From JADJOY01 sp016713535 [NCBI: Deltaproteobacteria bacterium] (GTDB taxonomy: Bacteria; JADJOY01): a stretch of DNA of 64,000 nucleotides. The notes beneath the pieces are model-generated. The model was given only the letters and a program-made list of their open reading frames with translations, did not search any database and had not been told where the DNA came from. The stretch is taken from NCBI GenBank assembly GCA_016713535.1, contig JADJOY010000003.1:422607-486606 (forward strand). Reading direction: 5' to 3'. The translations under genes were made by a program, and so were the position numbers. The stretch's first letter is position 1; each line of letters starts with the position of its first letter. Positions 17,777-27,945 of the stretch are shown here, piece after piece.

Positions 17777-20005
17777 ATGAGCACGCCGGGCAGGCGCGTG
17801 GCCACCGGCCAGGCGCGGGTCGGTGGCGGTGTTGTTGGCGATGCTCGCCGGCTGTGGCGGGGGTGGTGGGTCGGCGGCGTCCTCGGACGCGAGCCTCTCC
17901 GGTCTCGACGTCCGGCCGGTGAGCGAGACGTGCGTCGCGCCGCCGCGTCAGCTCGCGGCGCCGGGTATCGGCCTCAAGCCCGTCTACCCGGGAGTGCACC
18001 TCTCGCGCACGGTGGTGCTCGCGCAGGACCGGTCGGACGTGGGTCGCTGGTACGCGGTGGTGCAGACCGGCCAGATCGTGCGCTTCGACAACACCGACTC
18101 CGCCGCGGCGACCACTCCCGGGGCGACATCGCGAGCTTCATCCAGGGGCCCGACATCCAGGAGTCGATCGGCCTGCTCGGGATGGTCTTCCATCCGCGCT
18201 ACGCCGAGAACCGCGAGCTCTTCCTCTACTTCACGGTCCAGGACAGCGAAGCGCCGATCGGCACCTCCGTGGTGCTGGCGCGCTTTCGCGCCGCCGCCGA
18301 CGGCTCGCGGCTCTTGCCCGAGAGTCGCCAGGACCTGATCCGCGTAGGGCTCAGGAGCCACGAGCACAACGGCGGCACGATCCACTTCGGCAAGGACGGC
18401 TTCCTCTACGCGGCGATCGGCGAGGGTGGGCCGGGCGAAACGCCCACCACCGCGGCGCGGGACCTCGACACCCTCCTCGGCAAGGTGATTCGCCTCGACG
18501 TCGACGCCGCCGACCCGCGCGGCTACGGCATACCCGCCGACAACCCGTACGCCGCGGGCGGCGGGCGCCCCGAGATCTGGGCGCGTGGCTTCCGCAACCC
18601 CTGGAAGTGGAGCTTCGATCGCGAGACCGGCGAGCTCTGGCTCGGCGACGTCGGCTGGCACGCCCGCGAGGAGGTCGACCGCGTCGAGCGCGGCGGCGAC
18701 TACGGTTGGCCGGTCGTCGAGGGCACGCTCTGCCAGCGCGCCGACGAGTGCGCCGACCCGGCGCTGCTCCCGCCGGTGGTCGAGCTCGATCACTCACTCG
18801 CCAACTCGATGACCGGCGGCTACGTCTACCGCGGCGCGGCCATGCCCGAGCTGGTCGGCCAGTACGTCTTCGGTGACTTCGTGAAGGGGAAGATCTGGGC
18901 GTACGTGCCCGGTCAGCCCTCGAACTCGGCGCGGCTGCTGGTCGAGTCGGCGCGCGCCCTCGGCACCTTCGCCGAGGACCAAGACGGTGAGCTCTACGTC
19001 GTCGACTACGCCACCGGCCAGATCGCGCGACTGGTGCCGAGCGGTTCGTCCTCGGCGAGCGCGGTGGCGACGACGCTCTCGCGCACCGGGTGCGCTCAGG
19101 CGTCCGACCCGCGCCTGCCCGCCGACGGCATGCTCGCTTACGAGATGAACTCCCCGCTGTGGTCCGACGCCGCCGCGAAGACGCGCTGGCTCGCCCTTCC
19201 CGCGGGCACCCGGATCGAGGTCGCGGAGGACGGCGACTTCACGTTCCCGATCGGCTCGGTGCTGCGCAAGGACTTCGCGTTCGACGGCAAGCTCGTCGAG
19301 ACCCGGCTGCTCATGCACCACGACGACGGCGCCGGCACGCTCGATGGCGGATGGGCTGGCTACTCGTACCGGTGGGAGGAGGGGCAGAAGGAGGCGGTGC
19401 TGGTCGAGAGCGGCGCGGTCGAAACCCTCGCCAACGGCCAGGTCTGGACGTATCCGAGCGGGACGGACTGTCTACGCTGTCACACCGAGGCGGCGGGGCG
19501 GACCCTCGGACCGAAGGTCCAGCAGCTCGATCGCGACGCCACGTACCCGCAGACGGGCCGCACCGCGAATCAGCTCACCACGTTCGCGGCGGTGGGGATG
19601 ATCGACGGCAATACGCTGAAGCGACCGCCGCTGAGCGAGCTCGAGGCGTTCCCGACCCTCGACGACGAGTCGGTGCCTCCGGGACGGCGCGCCCGCGCGT
19701 ACCTCGACTCGAACTGCTCGCACTGTCACCGCCCGGGCGGTCCGGGCGGCGGGCCGGCCGACTTCCGGGCCACCAGCACGTTTGCCGAGACTGGCATCTG
19801 CGGCGCGGCGCCGCGCGACGACTTCGGCCTCGCCGACGCGCGCATCCTGGTGCCGGGCGATCACGCCAAGTCGGTGATGTGGCTGCGCGTGACCACCCTC
19901 GACTCGCGGCGCATGCCGCCGATCGCCTCCGCGATCGTCGATCCCGCGGGCACCGACGTGATGGCGCGGTGGATCGACTCGCTGAGCGAGTGCCCGGCGC
20001 CGTGA
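17777..20005 (+). CDS. lipoprotein PQQ-type sugar/sorbosone dehydrogenase fused to a di-haem c domain (TIGR03806-like), frameshifts
   Basis: ATG 17777 has ACGAGGA upstream. The lipoprotein leader VAVLLAMLAGC is joined after an extra base near 17822. Residues of about 60-420 form a GSDH-type six-bladed propeller: LLGMVFHPRYAENRELFLYF, RSHEHNGGTIHFGKDGFLYA, GLRNPWKWSFD-like GFRNPWKWSFDRETGELW, and DYGWPVVEG. Such enzymes oxidise sugars with PQQ. The C-terminal half matches the HNE_0200/TIGR03806 type, with two haem c motifs (DCLRCH and SNCSHCH) separated by about 80 residues, so electrons can pass directly to a cytochrome chain. A base is lost near 18118. The protein should be anchored in the periplasm or outer membrane. 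Substrate is unknown. Confidence 0.85.
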   Translation: MSTPGRRVATGQARVGGGVVGDARRLWRGWWVGGVLGREPLRSRRPAGERDVRRAAASARGAGYRPQARLPGSAPLAHGGARAGPVGRGSLVRGGADRPDRALRQHRLRRGDHSRGDIASFIQGPDIQESIGLLGMVFHPRYAENRELFLYFTVQDSEAPIGTSVVLARFRAAADGSRLLPESRQDLIRVGLRSHEHNGGTIHFGKDGFLYAAIGEGGPGETPTTAARDLDTLLGKVIRLDVDAADPRGYGIPADNPYAAGGGRPEIWARGFRNPWKWSFDRETGELWLGDVGWHAREEVDRVERGGDYGWPVVEGTLCQRADECADPALLPPVVELDHSLANSMTGGYVYRGAAMPELVGQYVFGDFVKGKIWAYVPGQPSNSARLLVESARALGTFAEDQDGELYVVDYATGQIARLVPSGSSSASAVATTLSRTGCAQASDPRLPADGMLAYEMNSPLWSDAAAKTRWLALPAGTRIEVAEDGDFTFPIGSVLRKDFAFDGKLVETRLLMHHDDGAGTLDGGWAGYSYRWEEGQKEAVLVESGAVETLANGQVWTYPSGTDCLRCHTEAAGRTLGPKVQQLDRDATYPQTGRTANQLTTFAAVGMIDGNTLKRPPLSELEAFPTLDDESVPPGRRARAYLDSNCSHCHRPGGPGGGPADFRATSTFAETGICGAAPRDDFGLADARILVPGDHAKSVMWLRVTTLDSRRMPPIASAIVDPAGTDVMARWIDSLSECPAP

Positions 20006-20045
20006 CCAGAGCGGCTCGCCGAGCCCGCATGCGACGAGGAACGAC

Positions 20046-20572
20046 ATGACCCAGTGGGAGAAGATGATGGTGTTCTACGGCTCGCACCACCGCAGCCGCG
20101 CCAACATCGTCGCGCACATCCTCGGCGTCCCGATCATCCTGACCGGCGCGATGGTGCCGCTGGCGCTGGTCGAGGTGGGTCTGCGGGGCTGCGAATCACG
20201 CTCGCGTGGGTCGCGGCGATCGGGCTCGCGGAGACGTACTTCCGGCTCGACCGTATCTTCGCGATCGGCTCGCTGGTGATGTTCGGGGCGGTGCTGCTCG
20301 CCTGTCATGCGATCGCCGGCTCGCACTCGACGGGGGCCGCGCTCGGCTGGGGACTCGGGCTTTTCCTGGGCGGCTACACCGCGCAGTTCGTCGCCCACGG
20401 TGTCGAGGGGAAGAAGCCGGCCCTCTTCGAGAACCTTTTCCTCGCCCAGGTCACCGCGCCGCTCTTCGTGGTCGCCGAGGTCTACAAGCTCCTCGGCTTC
20501 CGCCGTGAGCTCTTCGCCCGGGTGGAGGCCGAGATCGAGCGCCTCGAGGGTGGCGCCGCGGCCGCGGGCTGA
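20046..20572 (+). CDS. Mpo1-like 2-hydroxy fatty acid dioxygenase (DUF962), one frameshift
   Basis: The YGL010w/Mpo1 family comprises small four-helix membrane proteins. Yeast Mpo1 is an Fe(II)-dependent dioxygenase that shortens 2-hydroxy fatty acids by one carbon. Conserved histidines are present in FYGSHHRSRANIVAHILGVP and in GYTAQFVAHGVEGKKPALFE. The start is ATG 20046 with GAGGAA upstream, and the frame moves by one base near 20190 (LALVEVGL to LRITLAWVAA). At 175 residues it matches the family length. It follows the sugar dehydrogenase by 40 bp. A fatty acid hydroxylase at 27946 might supply 2-hydroxy substrates, but the genes are far apart. Confidence 0.8.
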
Positions 20573-20906
20573 CGGCGCTCGCGCTCGTCCGAGGCCGTTA
20601 CCCGGCGGCAGGCCGCAGCGGCGCGGCGGCGCGCCGGGTCCGCCCCTGGGATCCGGTGGGCATCAGGTGACTCCCGGCATGCCGGTCGGTGGACCCCGCA
20701 CCTGTGCTCCTGTACGATCCGTGAAAATCACGCCTGAGCGGGTGGAATTCCCGTGCGATCCGAAGGACGCCGGTCGATGACCGGCTGCGCCACCCCCCAG
20801 TCGCGAACCGAACTGCATCGGGGCGGTCGGGTCCCGGCCCGGTGTGTTTCCCCGAGGGGTGAGATCGGCAGGCGTGACGCCAGGCAGCGTGGAGAGATGT
20901 CCGTCG
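20573..20906. other. intergenic region with one hairpin
   Basis: ACCCGGCG at 20600-20607 pairs with CGCCGGGT at 20632-20639 soon after the Mpo1-like stop and may terminate that transcript. Near 20720 lies GTGAAAATCAC, a short palindrome resembling the 7885-7894 sequence but lacking CRP spacing. GGAGAG at 20891-20896 is the probable ribosome site of the next gene. Nothing else is recognised. Confidence 0.4.
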
Positions 20907-23134
20907 ATGGTCGGTCGTGGTCGCGCGCCGAACGCTGTCTCGCCCGTGGTGGCTGTGGGGGTCGGCGCCGCGCTCAGCCTGGGGCTCGGGTTCGAGTACC
21001 TGTTCCTGACCTGCTTCGGCTGCCCTCCGCGCTTGGTAGGTCTGCTGGCGCTGGTCCTGTGGCCGCTCGGCGGCGCGCTGCGCGCGCTCCGCGCGCGGAC
21101 GGGTGAGGCGGGCCTCGGCGAGGCGCTGGTCGCCCTCACGTTCGCGCTCGCGCTGGCGCTGGTCATCCCGCTCGCTCATCCAGGCCTTCCGCCCGGTGAC
21201 GCGACCGGTGGCCTGTGGTGGCCGGTGTGGGTGACCGCTCTGCCGCTCCTCGCGCCGCTGCCGTTCCTCGTCGCCCACGGTTACGCCGAGCTCGCGCTCT
21301 ACCAGCGCGCCGCCGCCGAGGGCACGGCGCATCGCGTCTACGCCTGGGCGCTCGGCGGTGCCGCGCTGGGCGCGGGACTGGGCTTCGCGCTGCACCGCGC
21401 CGGAGGGCTCACCGTGGTGCTGGGTGCCGCGGTCGGTGCCGCAGGGCTCGCGAGCGTGTGGCACGAGCGCGCGCGGGTGACGCCGCGAGTGCTGCGGGTG
21501 GTCGCGCCGATCGGCCTGGCGAGCTTGGTCGCGCTCACCGGGATGGTCGATCGCCCGTGGCTCGCCCGCGCCTTGGCGATCCACTGGCAGAGCGAGGGAC
21601 TCGAGCGCGACGGCTACCGGCAGGTACACCAAACCTGGGGCCGGTACGGCCTCTTCAGCGCCCGCGAGAAGGAGGGCGAGCCTGGCGGCGTCGGGCTCCT
21701 CAACGACATCATCCACTGGACCTACGGAGACCCCGCCTTCGAGACCGAGGCCACGATCGACTCGCTGCCATTCGCGGTCGCCGACCCGCGCCGCCCGGCG
21801 GTGGTGGTCGGGGCGGGTGGGGGGCGCCAGGTGGCGATGGGGATCGCGCGCGGCGTGAGCGAGATCCGCGCCATCGAGCTCGAGCCCGCGGTGATCGAGT
21901 ACTTCACCCGCGTGGCCCCCGAGAAGAACCGCTCGGTGTACCTCCACCCGGCGGTGCGGCCGATCGCCGCCGAGGGCCGCGCGGCGGTCGAGGCGATGGA
22001 CGGGGGGCTCGGTCTGATCTACGTCGCGGACGCGGGCGCGGCGCGCTTCAATCAGCTCGATCTGTTGATCGACGGCTCGTTCCTGCTGACCCGCCAGGCG
22101 CTCGCGACCTACGTCGCGCGGCTCGCGCCGGGCGGGGTGGTGGCGAGTTTCACCCACGAGATGGTCGACCCGGGGCGGCTCATGTTGCGGCACGTCGAGG
22201 CGACCTTCCGCGCCGCGGGGCTCGAGGCGTGGAGCGTGTCCGACCACGACGGCTACGTGGTGCTCGGCGCGCGCCCCGTCGACGCACCGCAGGTGCGCGC
22301 GACCTTCGACGCGGCGTTGCGCGGCGTGCGCCCGGACCTCGTCGGCGTGAAACCGCCCGAGCGAGCGGGCGAGGTGCTCGTCGGCAGCGACGACCGCCCC
22401 CTCTCGCAGCTCTTCTACGCGATGCCGGTCGAGACGCTGCGGCGCCGCGTCTCGGGGGCGCTTGGTGTGGTCGGCGCGCTGGCGGCGCTGTTCGTGGCGG
22501 GTGCCTACGCGGCGCAGCGGCGCTCGCCCCGCTCGGCAGCCGAGGGCTCGTCGCACGGACGACGACCGCCGTGGGGCCGACCGCCGTCGTCGGGGTGCTC
22601 GTCGGCCTCAACTTCGCGCCCTCGAGGTCTACGTGGTGGGACTCGCGAACAGCCGCAGCCACGAGATCTTCCGGAGCACGCTCCGCGGGAGTGACGTTCC
22701 TCGGGGTGGCGGCAGTGGGCGGGATGGTGCTCGGCGAGGTACCGCGGCGAGTTGGAACGGCGGTGGGTGTCGCAGGTGTCGTCTGGCTACTCGTCCTCGG
22801 ATCGGATCCGATGCCCGCGGTCGCGGCGCCCGGCCTGCTCGCGGTGCTGCTCGCGACCGGGACGCTCTTTCCCTCGGTGACGCGGGCCGGCTCCCGGTAC
22901 CTGGTGGTGCTGTTCGTCGCGGATGCGCTGGGCGCCGTGGTCGCGACGGTGCTCGGGTTGGGAGTTCCGCCGCTCGCCGGGGTGCACGCGCTCGGCCGGC
23001 TCGCCCTCGGCGGGTTCGCGCTCACGCTGGTGGCGCGCGAGCTCTTGCTCGCGCGCTGGCCCGCGCCGCCGATGCGCGTGGAAGGCGTGGTCGCCGACCG
23101 GCGCGGCGGGCCGACCGTCGCCTCGGCGCCGTGA
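20907..23134 (+). CDS. polytopic membrane protein with spermidine-synthase-like methyltransferase-fold domain (three frameshifts)
   Basis: This protein of about 740 residues has N-terminal membrane helices (AVGVGAALSLGLGFEYLF, LVGLLALVLWPLGGALRAL and others), then a SAM-binding-fold domain resembling spermidine synthase. That domain has motif I VVVGAGGGRQVAMGIARG, the acidic end of strand 2 (IRAIELEPAVIEYF) and LIYVADAGAARFNQLD at the usual DxxD position. A second set of helices closes the protein. Related fused membrane polyamine-synthase-like proteins are common in large Gram-negative genomes but their reaction is rarely known. Frames join at about 22545, 22620 and 22680 (LEVYVVGLANSRSHEIFRS lies between). 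Start ATG 20907 is chosen from GGAGAG upstream. It ends 7 bp before a convergent gene. Confidence 0.6.
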
Positions 23135-23141
23135 GTCGCGA

Positions 23142-24416
23142 TCAGCCCCGAGATCCGGTGAGCTTCTCGATCGCCTGCCGGACGCGCGGGTCGGTGTCCG
23201 GTGCGTCGCGCACCCGCCGGATGGCGGCGAACGCGTCGGGATGATTGGCGTTGAGAAGCGCCATCCCCGCGACGATCTCGAGCTCGGGCCGGTGGTGGCC
23301 GAAGACGCTGGTGATCTCGGTGACGCCGCGCGCCGTGCCGGTGCGGGCGAGCGCCTCGATCGCCCGGGCCGCGGGTCGATCGCGGGCCTCGCGGGCGATC
23401 CGACCCAGGCCGGCGTACACGAGGTTCGGCGCGCGACTCGTCGCGACCGAGCTCGGCGAGCGCGCCGACCGCCGCGACCGCCGCGTCGTCGCTGGTGTCG
23501 GCGATTGCCGCGTCGGCGAGGAAGCCCACCGATTCGGCGCCGCCGAGGCGGGCCGCCAGCTCCATCACCGCGGCGCGCGTCTCGGGATCGGTGGACGTCC
23601 GCCATTCCGCGAGCGCCTCGAGCGCGGAGGTGCGGACGTCCCCATCGTCGCCGACGAGCCGCGTGTAGAACCCGAGGACCGAGCTGCGCAGCGCTGCGTT
23701 GCTTGGCCGGCGGTGAGGAGGGTGGCGGCCGCGCGGGTGGCGCGGCCCTCGGTGAAGGCCCGCACCACGGCGGCCTGGAGCGCCGGATCGCCGCCCGCGT
23801 CGCCGAGCCAGCGTCCGAGCGGCCCGAGCTTGGCGTCGTCGAGCCAGGGGCGCAGGGGCGATGGACGAGCGGCGAGTCCGATCGCGGCCTCACGGCGCAG
23901 CAGCTCCGGACCGCTCGCGAGGTGCGCCGCGAGCTGATCGAGCCGCCGCGCGTCCGTGGGGTCGTCCTTCACGGCGCGCGCGAAGTCGCGCAGCGCACGG
24001 GCGACGGCTGGCGCGATCACCGGGTCGAGCGCGAGCGCGTGGGTGGAGTCGGCGAGGTGGCGCGCTCGCGCGTCGCTCCGGAACGCGCGCCACAGGCTCT
24101 GCGTCGGGACCTCGCCGAGGAAGAGCAGGTAGCCACGGCCCTCGGCGAGCGCTGGCGGATCGCTCGGGAAGGCGCGCTCGGAGACGACGCGCAGCGCGTC
24201 GGGGACGGTGCCGGCTATCGTGTCCGTGACCTGGGCGCGGAACGTGTCGATGCGGCCGGCGCCCGGCTCACGCCGCTCGATCGTCGCGATCACCGCGAGC
24301 GGCGACGAGACCGTGAGATCGAAGGCGCTCGCCTGGCGGGTCGCCGCGCCGGCCCGAGCGGAGGTGCACGCGAAGGCGAGGGTGAGCGCGCCCGCGACGG
24401 CGGCCAGCGCCGGCAT
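23142..24416 (-). CDS. exported HEAT-repeat protein (two frameshifts)
   Basis: ATG 24416 starts a signal peptide (MPALAAVAGALTLAFACTS). A beta domain follows (SSPLAVIATIERREPGAGRI, then GTVPDALRVVSE). The C-terminal half consists of HEAT/PBS-type helical repeats, such as LRSSVLGFYTRLVGDDGDVR, TSALEALAEWRTSTDPETRA, AVAAVGALAELG and AAARAIEALARTG-like segments. HEAT arrays serve as protein-binding scaffolds. The reading frame shifts near 23705 and again near 23435 but repeat spacing is kept. An upstream TTG at 24455, one base after the stop of the preceding CehA-like gene, is an alternative start. The two genes are probably one transcript. Its function is unknown. Confidence 0.6.
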
Positions 24417-24456
24417 CCACTGGCGCGGGCGACGAGCGCCGCGGCCTCGGACCAAG

Positions 24457-27400
24457 TCAGCGCGCCGCGGCGAGCGGTGCCTCGTACTGGTGGTTGCCGT
24501 TCGCGTCGACGAACAGCTGGTTGGTGAACGCGAAGGCGCGCACGCCCGCCTCGCCCGGGTCGTTCACGAACAGGTCCGCGAGGCTCTGGCTGGCATCGAC
24601 GTCGTTCGGGATCATCGGGAAGAGGGTGCGCGAGCTGCCGCTCGTTCCCTTCACCACCACGACCACCCACTTGTCGGTGGCGCCGATGGCGAGCGGCACG
24701 GAGACGCTCGCTTCGTTGCGGCTCGAGCCGTTCACCGCCACCGGGCTGATCGCGAAGTCGGTGCCCGCGTGGAGGGTGACGGTGGGCGTGACCCGGTACT
24801 CGGGCGGCGTCGCGGCATTGCCGTCGGCGTCGACGCCGTTCGGCGTGGTGCTCACGAAGACCTCGATGCTGTCGAAGTCGACCCAGGGCGCTGCCTGCAC
24901 GTTCACCTGCAGGGTGGCCTGGCCGTCGGTGGCGCTCGCGATCCGCGGCGCGCCGAGTGCCAGGCTCGCGGTCTCGCCGGTCGACGCCGCGGTGATGCTC
25001 GTGGTCACGAAGGGCCCGTTCGAGCAAACGGCCTTCCCGCCGAGGATGCTCTGGGCGATCTCGTCGGGATCCACCGACGCGGGCGCGTCGGTGGACGACG
25101 CCACCCAGGTGCGCGGCGCGCCGACCTGCACCGTCTTCGCCACGTGCGAGTCGGAGTCGGAGGTGGCGGTCTTCACCAGCCCCTGGTTCATGAGGTTGAA
25201 CCAGTCGCCGAGGTTCTGCTCGGTGAGCTGGCTGAGCTCGTCGTTGTTGCTGCCGATCCACAGCTCCATCGCGTCGAAGCCGGGATCGAAGAGATTGGCG
25301 CTCGACGGATCGAGGCGGAAGTCCGCGGGACTGAAGTTCGACTGCGGCGGCACCAGGCCGGTGTCGATGCCGAGGGCCTCGAACGTGCCCATCTGCAGCG
25401 CGTTCAAGTGGTTGATCTGCACCACCCGCGGATGGCCCGCGGGCGGCAGCGCGCGCAGGCCGGCGTAGATCTCGGCGGGCGCCTTGCTGAAGCGGCCGAG
25501 GGACGGGAAGTCGGTGCCGGGGACCTCGCCGCCGCTCCAGTCGAACGCCCCCATGTTGCGGGTGGTGGGATCCTGTACCAGCGGCCACGGGTTGATGTGG
25601 CCGTAGTCGCTGGGCGTGATCTCGGCACCCTTGGCGTAGCCGATGGTGCTCGAGGCGCCCGCGGCGGCGATCGCCGGCGAGAGGTCCGAGATGAAGTCGT
25701 GGTCGGTGCTGACGAAGAAGTCGAGACCCTCGGCGATGTTCGTGAGCACCCGCGTGGGGTCGCTCGCGGGCGCGTCGTAGCTCGCCTGCTGGTGCTGGTG
25801 GAAGTCGCTCGACACGAAGCCCGCGGTGTCGAGGACCTTGCGGACCGTCGCGTTCACGGCGACGGTCGCCCCCGCCCCGACCGTGACGGTCTGGCGGTCG
25901 ACGTCATATTCGGGGCCACGCGACACCACCACCTGGTACTGGCCCGGCTCGACGGGGAAGCTGGCGACGTGGCCGTCCAGGCCCGCGAACTTCACCGCGG
26001 TCACACCCCGCGGGAGGAAGTCGCCGTCGTTACGGAAGACGCCTCCGGTAGCGGTGATGAAGCCGAGCAGATTGAGTGACACGGTGGAGCTCGGGCTCGG
26101 GTCGATGCCGACCAGGCTCACCTTGGCCGGGGATGGCGCCGCGCCCTCGTCGACGACGTCGACGGTCACGAAGCCCGCCGCGTCCAGCGCGAGGTCCATG
26201 TTGGCCACTCCCGCGCCGTCCACCGGAACGTTCAGGCCCACGGCGCTCGGCGCCGGGTAGCCCTCGGCGTTGACCACCAGGTTGTAGACCCCGACCGGGA
26301 CCGTGCCGATGTAGTGGCCATCGGCGTCGGTCTCGAGGGCGGCGATGACCTTCAGGGACTGGAAGAGGTCGCCGCCGAGAGACACCACGCTGACCCGCGC
26401 GCCGGCCACCGGCTGACCGCCCGAGCGCACGAAGCCTTCGACGGTGCCGAAACTCACGCCGAGGGTGCGGTCGCGGACCGTCGAGATCGGCGTGGTGTCG
26501 CCGTTGCCGATCACGAACTTGCGCGAGTAGCTGTTGGTGCCCCCGGCCGGCACCACGAAGTGGGGCGTGGCGCCGAACAGCAGGTCGAGGATGCTCGCGT
26601 CGTTGAGGATGATGTTGAGGCCGCCGTTCGAGACCGCGTCGTTGCCGCCCTGCGCGTCGGGGACGTAGCCGTACGAGACCCCCGCCATCGTGGGTCCGTT
26701 GGCCACCCACGCCAGGTAGTCGGCGTCGAGGCGGAACATCGTGCCGGCGCCCGAGGTGCCGCCGTAGCCGAGGCCGGGGAAGAAGATCTCACCCTCGCCG
26801 CCGCCGTTGACCCAGTCACCGATCGGGATGGCGAGGTCGCTCGGCCCGAGGTTCTTTATCGCGGTGGTGATGCGCACGAAGTTCTCGCCCGGCGCGAGCG
26901 AGTACTCGGTGGAGATCTCGATCGGCAGGTCGTGGTCGTCGAACTGCGCGGGCAGCGCGAACGCACCGCCGCCCAGGAACACGATCAGGCTGGACAGGTT
27001 CTGGGTGTCGAAGATGTCGTCGACGCCCTCGAAGCGGATCACCGCGGGACCGCCGTCGGTGCCGTCGTTGACGATCGTGGCGCTGGTGTAGTGGGGCGTG
27101 GACTCGACGTTGATGAGCGGGGTCACGACCTCGAAGCTGTCGCGGTCGGGGTCGCCGGGGCCGCGCTGCAGGTCGCCGTCGATGATGTTGCCGCCGTAGA
27201 CGTGGGCGCCGTAGGCGGAGCGGATCGACTTGCCGCTGTCGTCCACGGGCGTGATGTCGTCGATGACGACGCGGATCAGGTCGTTGTAGAGGGCGTAGTC
27301 GCCGACCCGGCCGCGTGCCTGCGGCCCGCCCACGAGCAGCCCGGCGCTCGACGGCGTCACCACCGTGGCCACGGCCTGCGCCTGCGACACCGAGAACTCG

Positions 27401-27732
27401 GCCACGTCCTTGGCGGTGCCGCTGCCCGAGGCGATCGAGACCACCAGCCGGTTGCGTCCGGTGCCGGCACCCAGGCTGCCGATCGGCAGCGACGCACTCG
27501 CGCCGCTCGCGGTGACGGTGAAGGACGACGTCACGTCGGTGCCGTCGAGCACTGCCTGGAAGCTCGCCGGCGTGGTGCCAGGCTGGAACGCCACCTCGAT
27601 CGGCACGCTGGGCGTCACCACCACCTCTTCCTCGAAGGGCGACACCACCGCGATGGGCGGGGTGGTGTTGCAGCCGGTAGCGAACCCGGCGAAGAGCGAC
27701 AGTGCGATGGCGAAGCGTGCCGTGTGGCGCAT
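24457..27732 (-). CDS. large lipoprotein with CehA/McbA-type metallohydrolase (PHP-like) domain and carboxypeptidase-like regulatory repeats
   Basis: This is an intact 1091-residue frame. The leader FAIALSLFAGFATGC carries a lipobox, so the protein is lipidated and exported. Residues of about 25-110 form an Ig-like domain. A large beta region (about 120-410) precedes two or three CarboxypepD-regulatory-like folds (VEGFVRSGGQPVAGARVSV, and YIGTVPVGVYNLVVNAEGYP). From about 640 the CehA/McbA PHP fold appears: SSDFHQHQQ, EGLDFFVSTDHDF, VQINHLNALQM and ATSDSDSH supply the metal-binding His/Asp set. The C-terminus has further beta domains. CehA was found as a carbaryl hydrolase, but most homologues have unknown phosphoester or ester substrates. 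AAAGGGA precedes ATG 27732. Confidence 0.8.
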   Translation of the reverse strand: MRHTARFAIALSLFAGFATGCNTTPPIAVVSPFEEEVVVTPSVPIEVAFQPGTTPASFQAVLDGTDVTSSFTVTASGASASLPIGSLGAGTGRNRLVVSIASGSGTAKDVAEFSVSQAQAVATVVTPSSAGLLVGGPQARGRVGDYALYNDLIRVVIDDITPVDDSGKSIRSAYGAHVYGGNIIDGDLQRGPGDPDRDSFEVVTPLINVESTPHYTSATIVNDGTDGGPAVIRFEGVDDIFDTQNLSSLIVFLGGGAFALPAQFDDHDLPIEISTEYSLAPGENFVRITTAIKNLGPSDLAIPIGDWVNGGGEGEIFFPGLGYGGTSGAGTMFRLDADYLAWVANGPTMAGVSYGYVPDAQGGNDAVSNGGLNIILNDASILDLLFGATPHFVVPAGGTNSYSRKFVIGNGDTTPISTVRDRTLGVSFGTVEGFVRSGGQPVAGARVSVVSLGGDLFQSLKVIAALETDADGHYIGTVPVGVYNLVVNAEGYPAPSAVGLNVPVDGAGVANMDLALDAAGFVTVDVVDEGAAPSPAKVSLVGIDPSPSSTVSLNLLGFITATGGVFRNDGDFLPRGVTAVKFAGLDGHVASFPVEPGQYQVVVSRGPEYDVDRQTVTVGAGATVAVNATVRKVLDTAGFVSSDFHQHQQASYDAPASDPTRVLTNIAEGLDFFVSTDHDFISDLSPAIAAAGASSTIGYAKGAEITPSDYGHINPWPLVQDPTTRNMGAFDWSGGEVPGTDFPSLGRFSKAPAEIYAGLRALPPAGHPRVVQINHLNALQMGTFEALGIDTGLVPPQSNFSPADFRLDPSSANLFDPGFDAMELWIGSNNDELSQLTEQNLGDWFNLMNQGLVKTATSDSDSHVAKTVQVGAPRTWVASSTDAPASVDPDEIAQSILGGKAVCSNGPFVTTSITAASTGETASLALGAPRIASATDGQATLQVNVQAAPWVDFDSIEVFVSTTPNGVDADGNAATPPEYRVTPTVTLHAGTDFAISPVAVNGSSRNEASVSVPLAIGATDKWVVVVVKGTSGSSRTLFPMIPNDVDASQSLADLFVNDPGEAGVRAFAFTNQLFVDANGNHQYEAPLAAAR

Positions 27733-27945
27733 GGCGCGTCCCTTTCACCGGCCCGGGTGGGCCGGCCTACAGCTCGAATTGTGGAGCAGTCGTCACGCCC
27801 CGGTGACGAGCCGAAAAACGCTACCACCGCTCGGCGAGGGCGAGCAATCGCTCACCGCCCGCGGGCACGGCCCGCTCGCCACGGGTGCCTCCCCTCAACG
27901 AACGGTGGATTGAGCTCACGAGGGGGCGACGGTAGCGTGAGCGGC

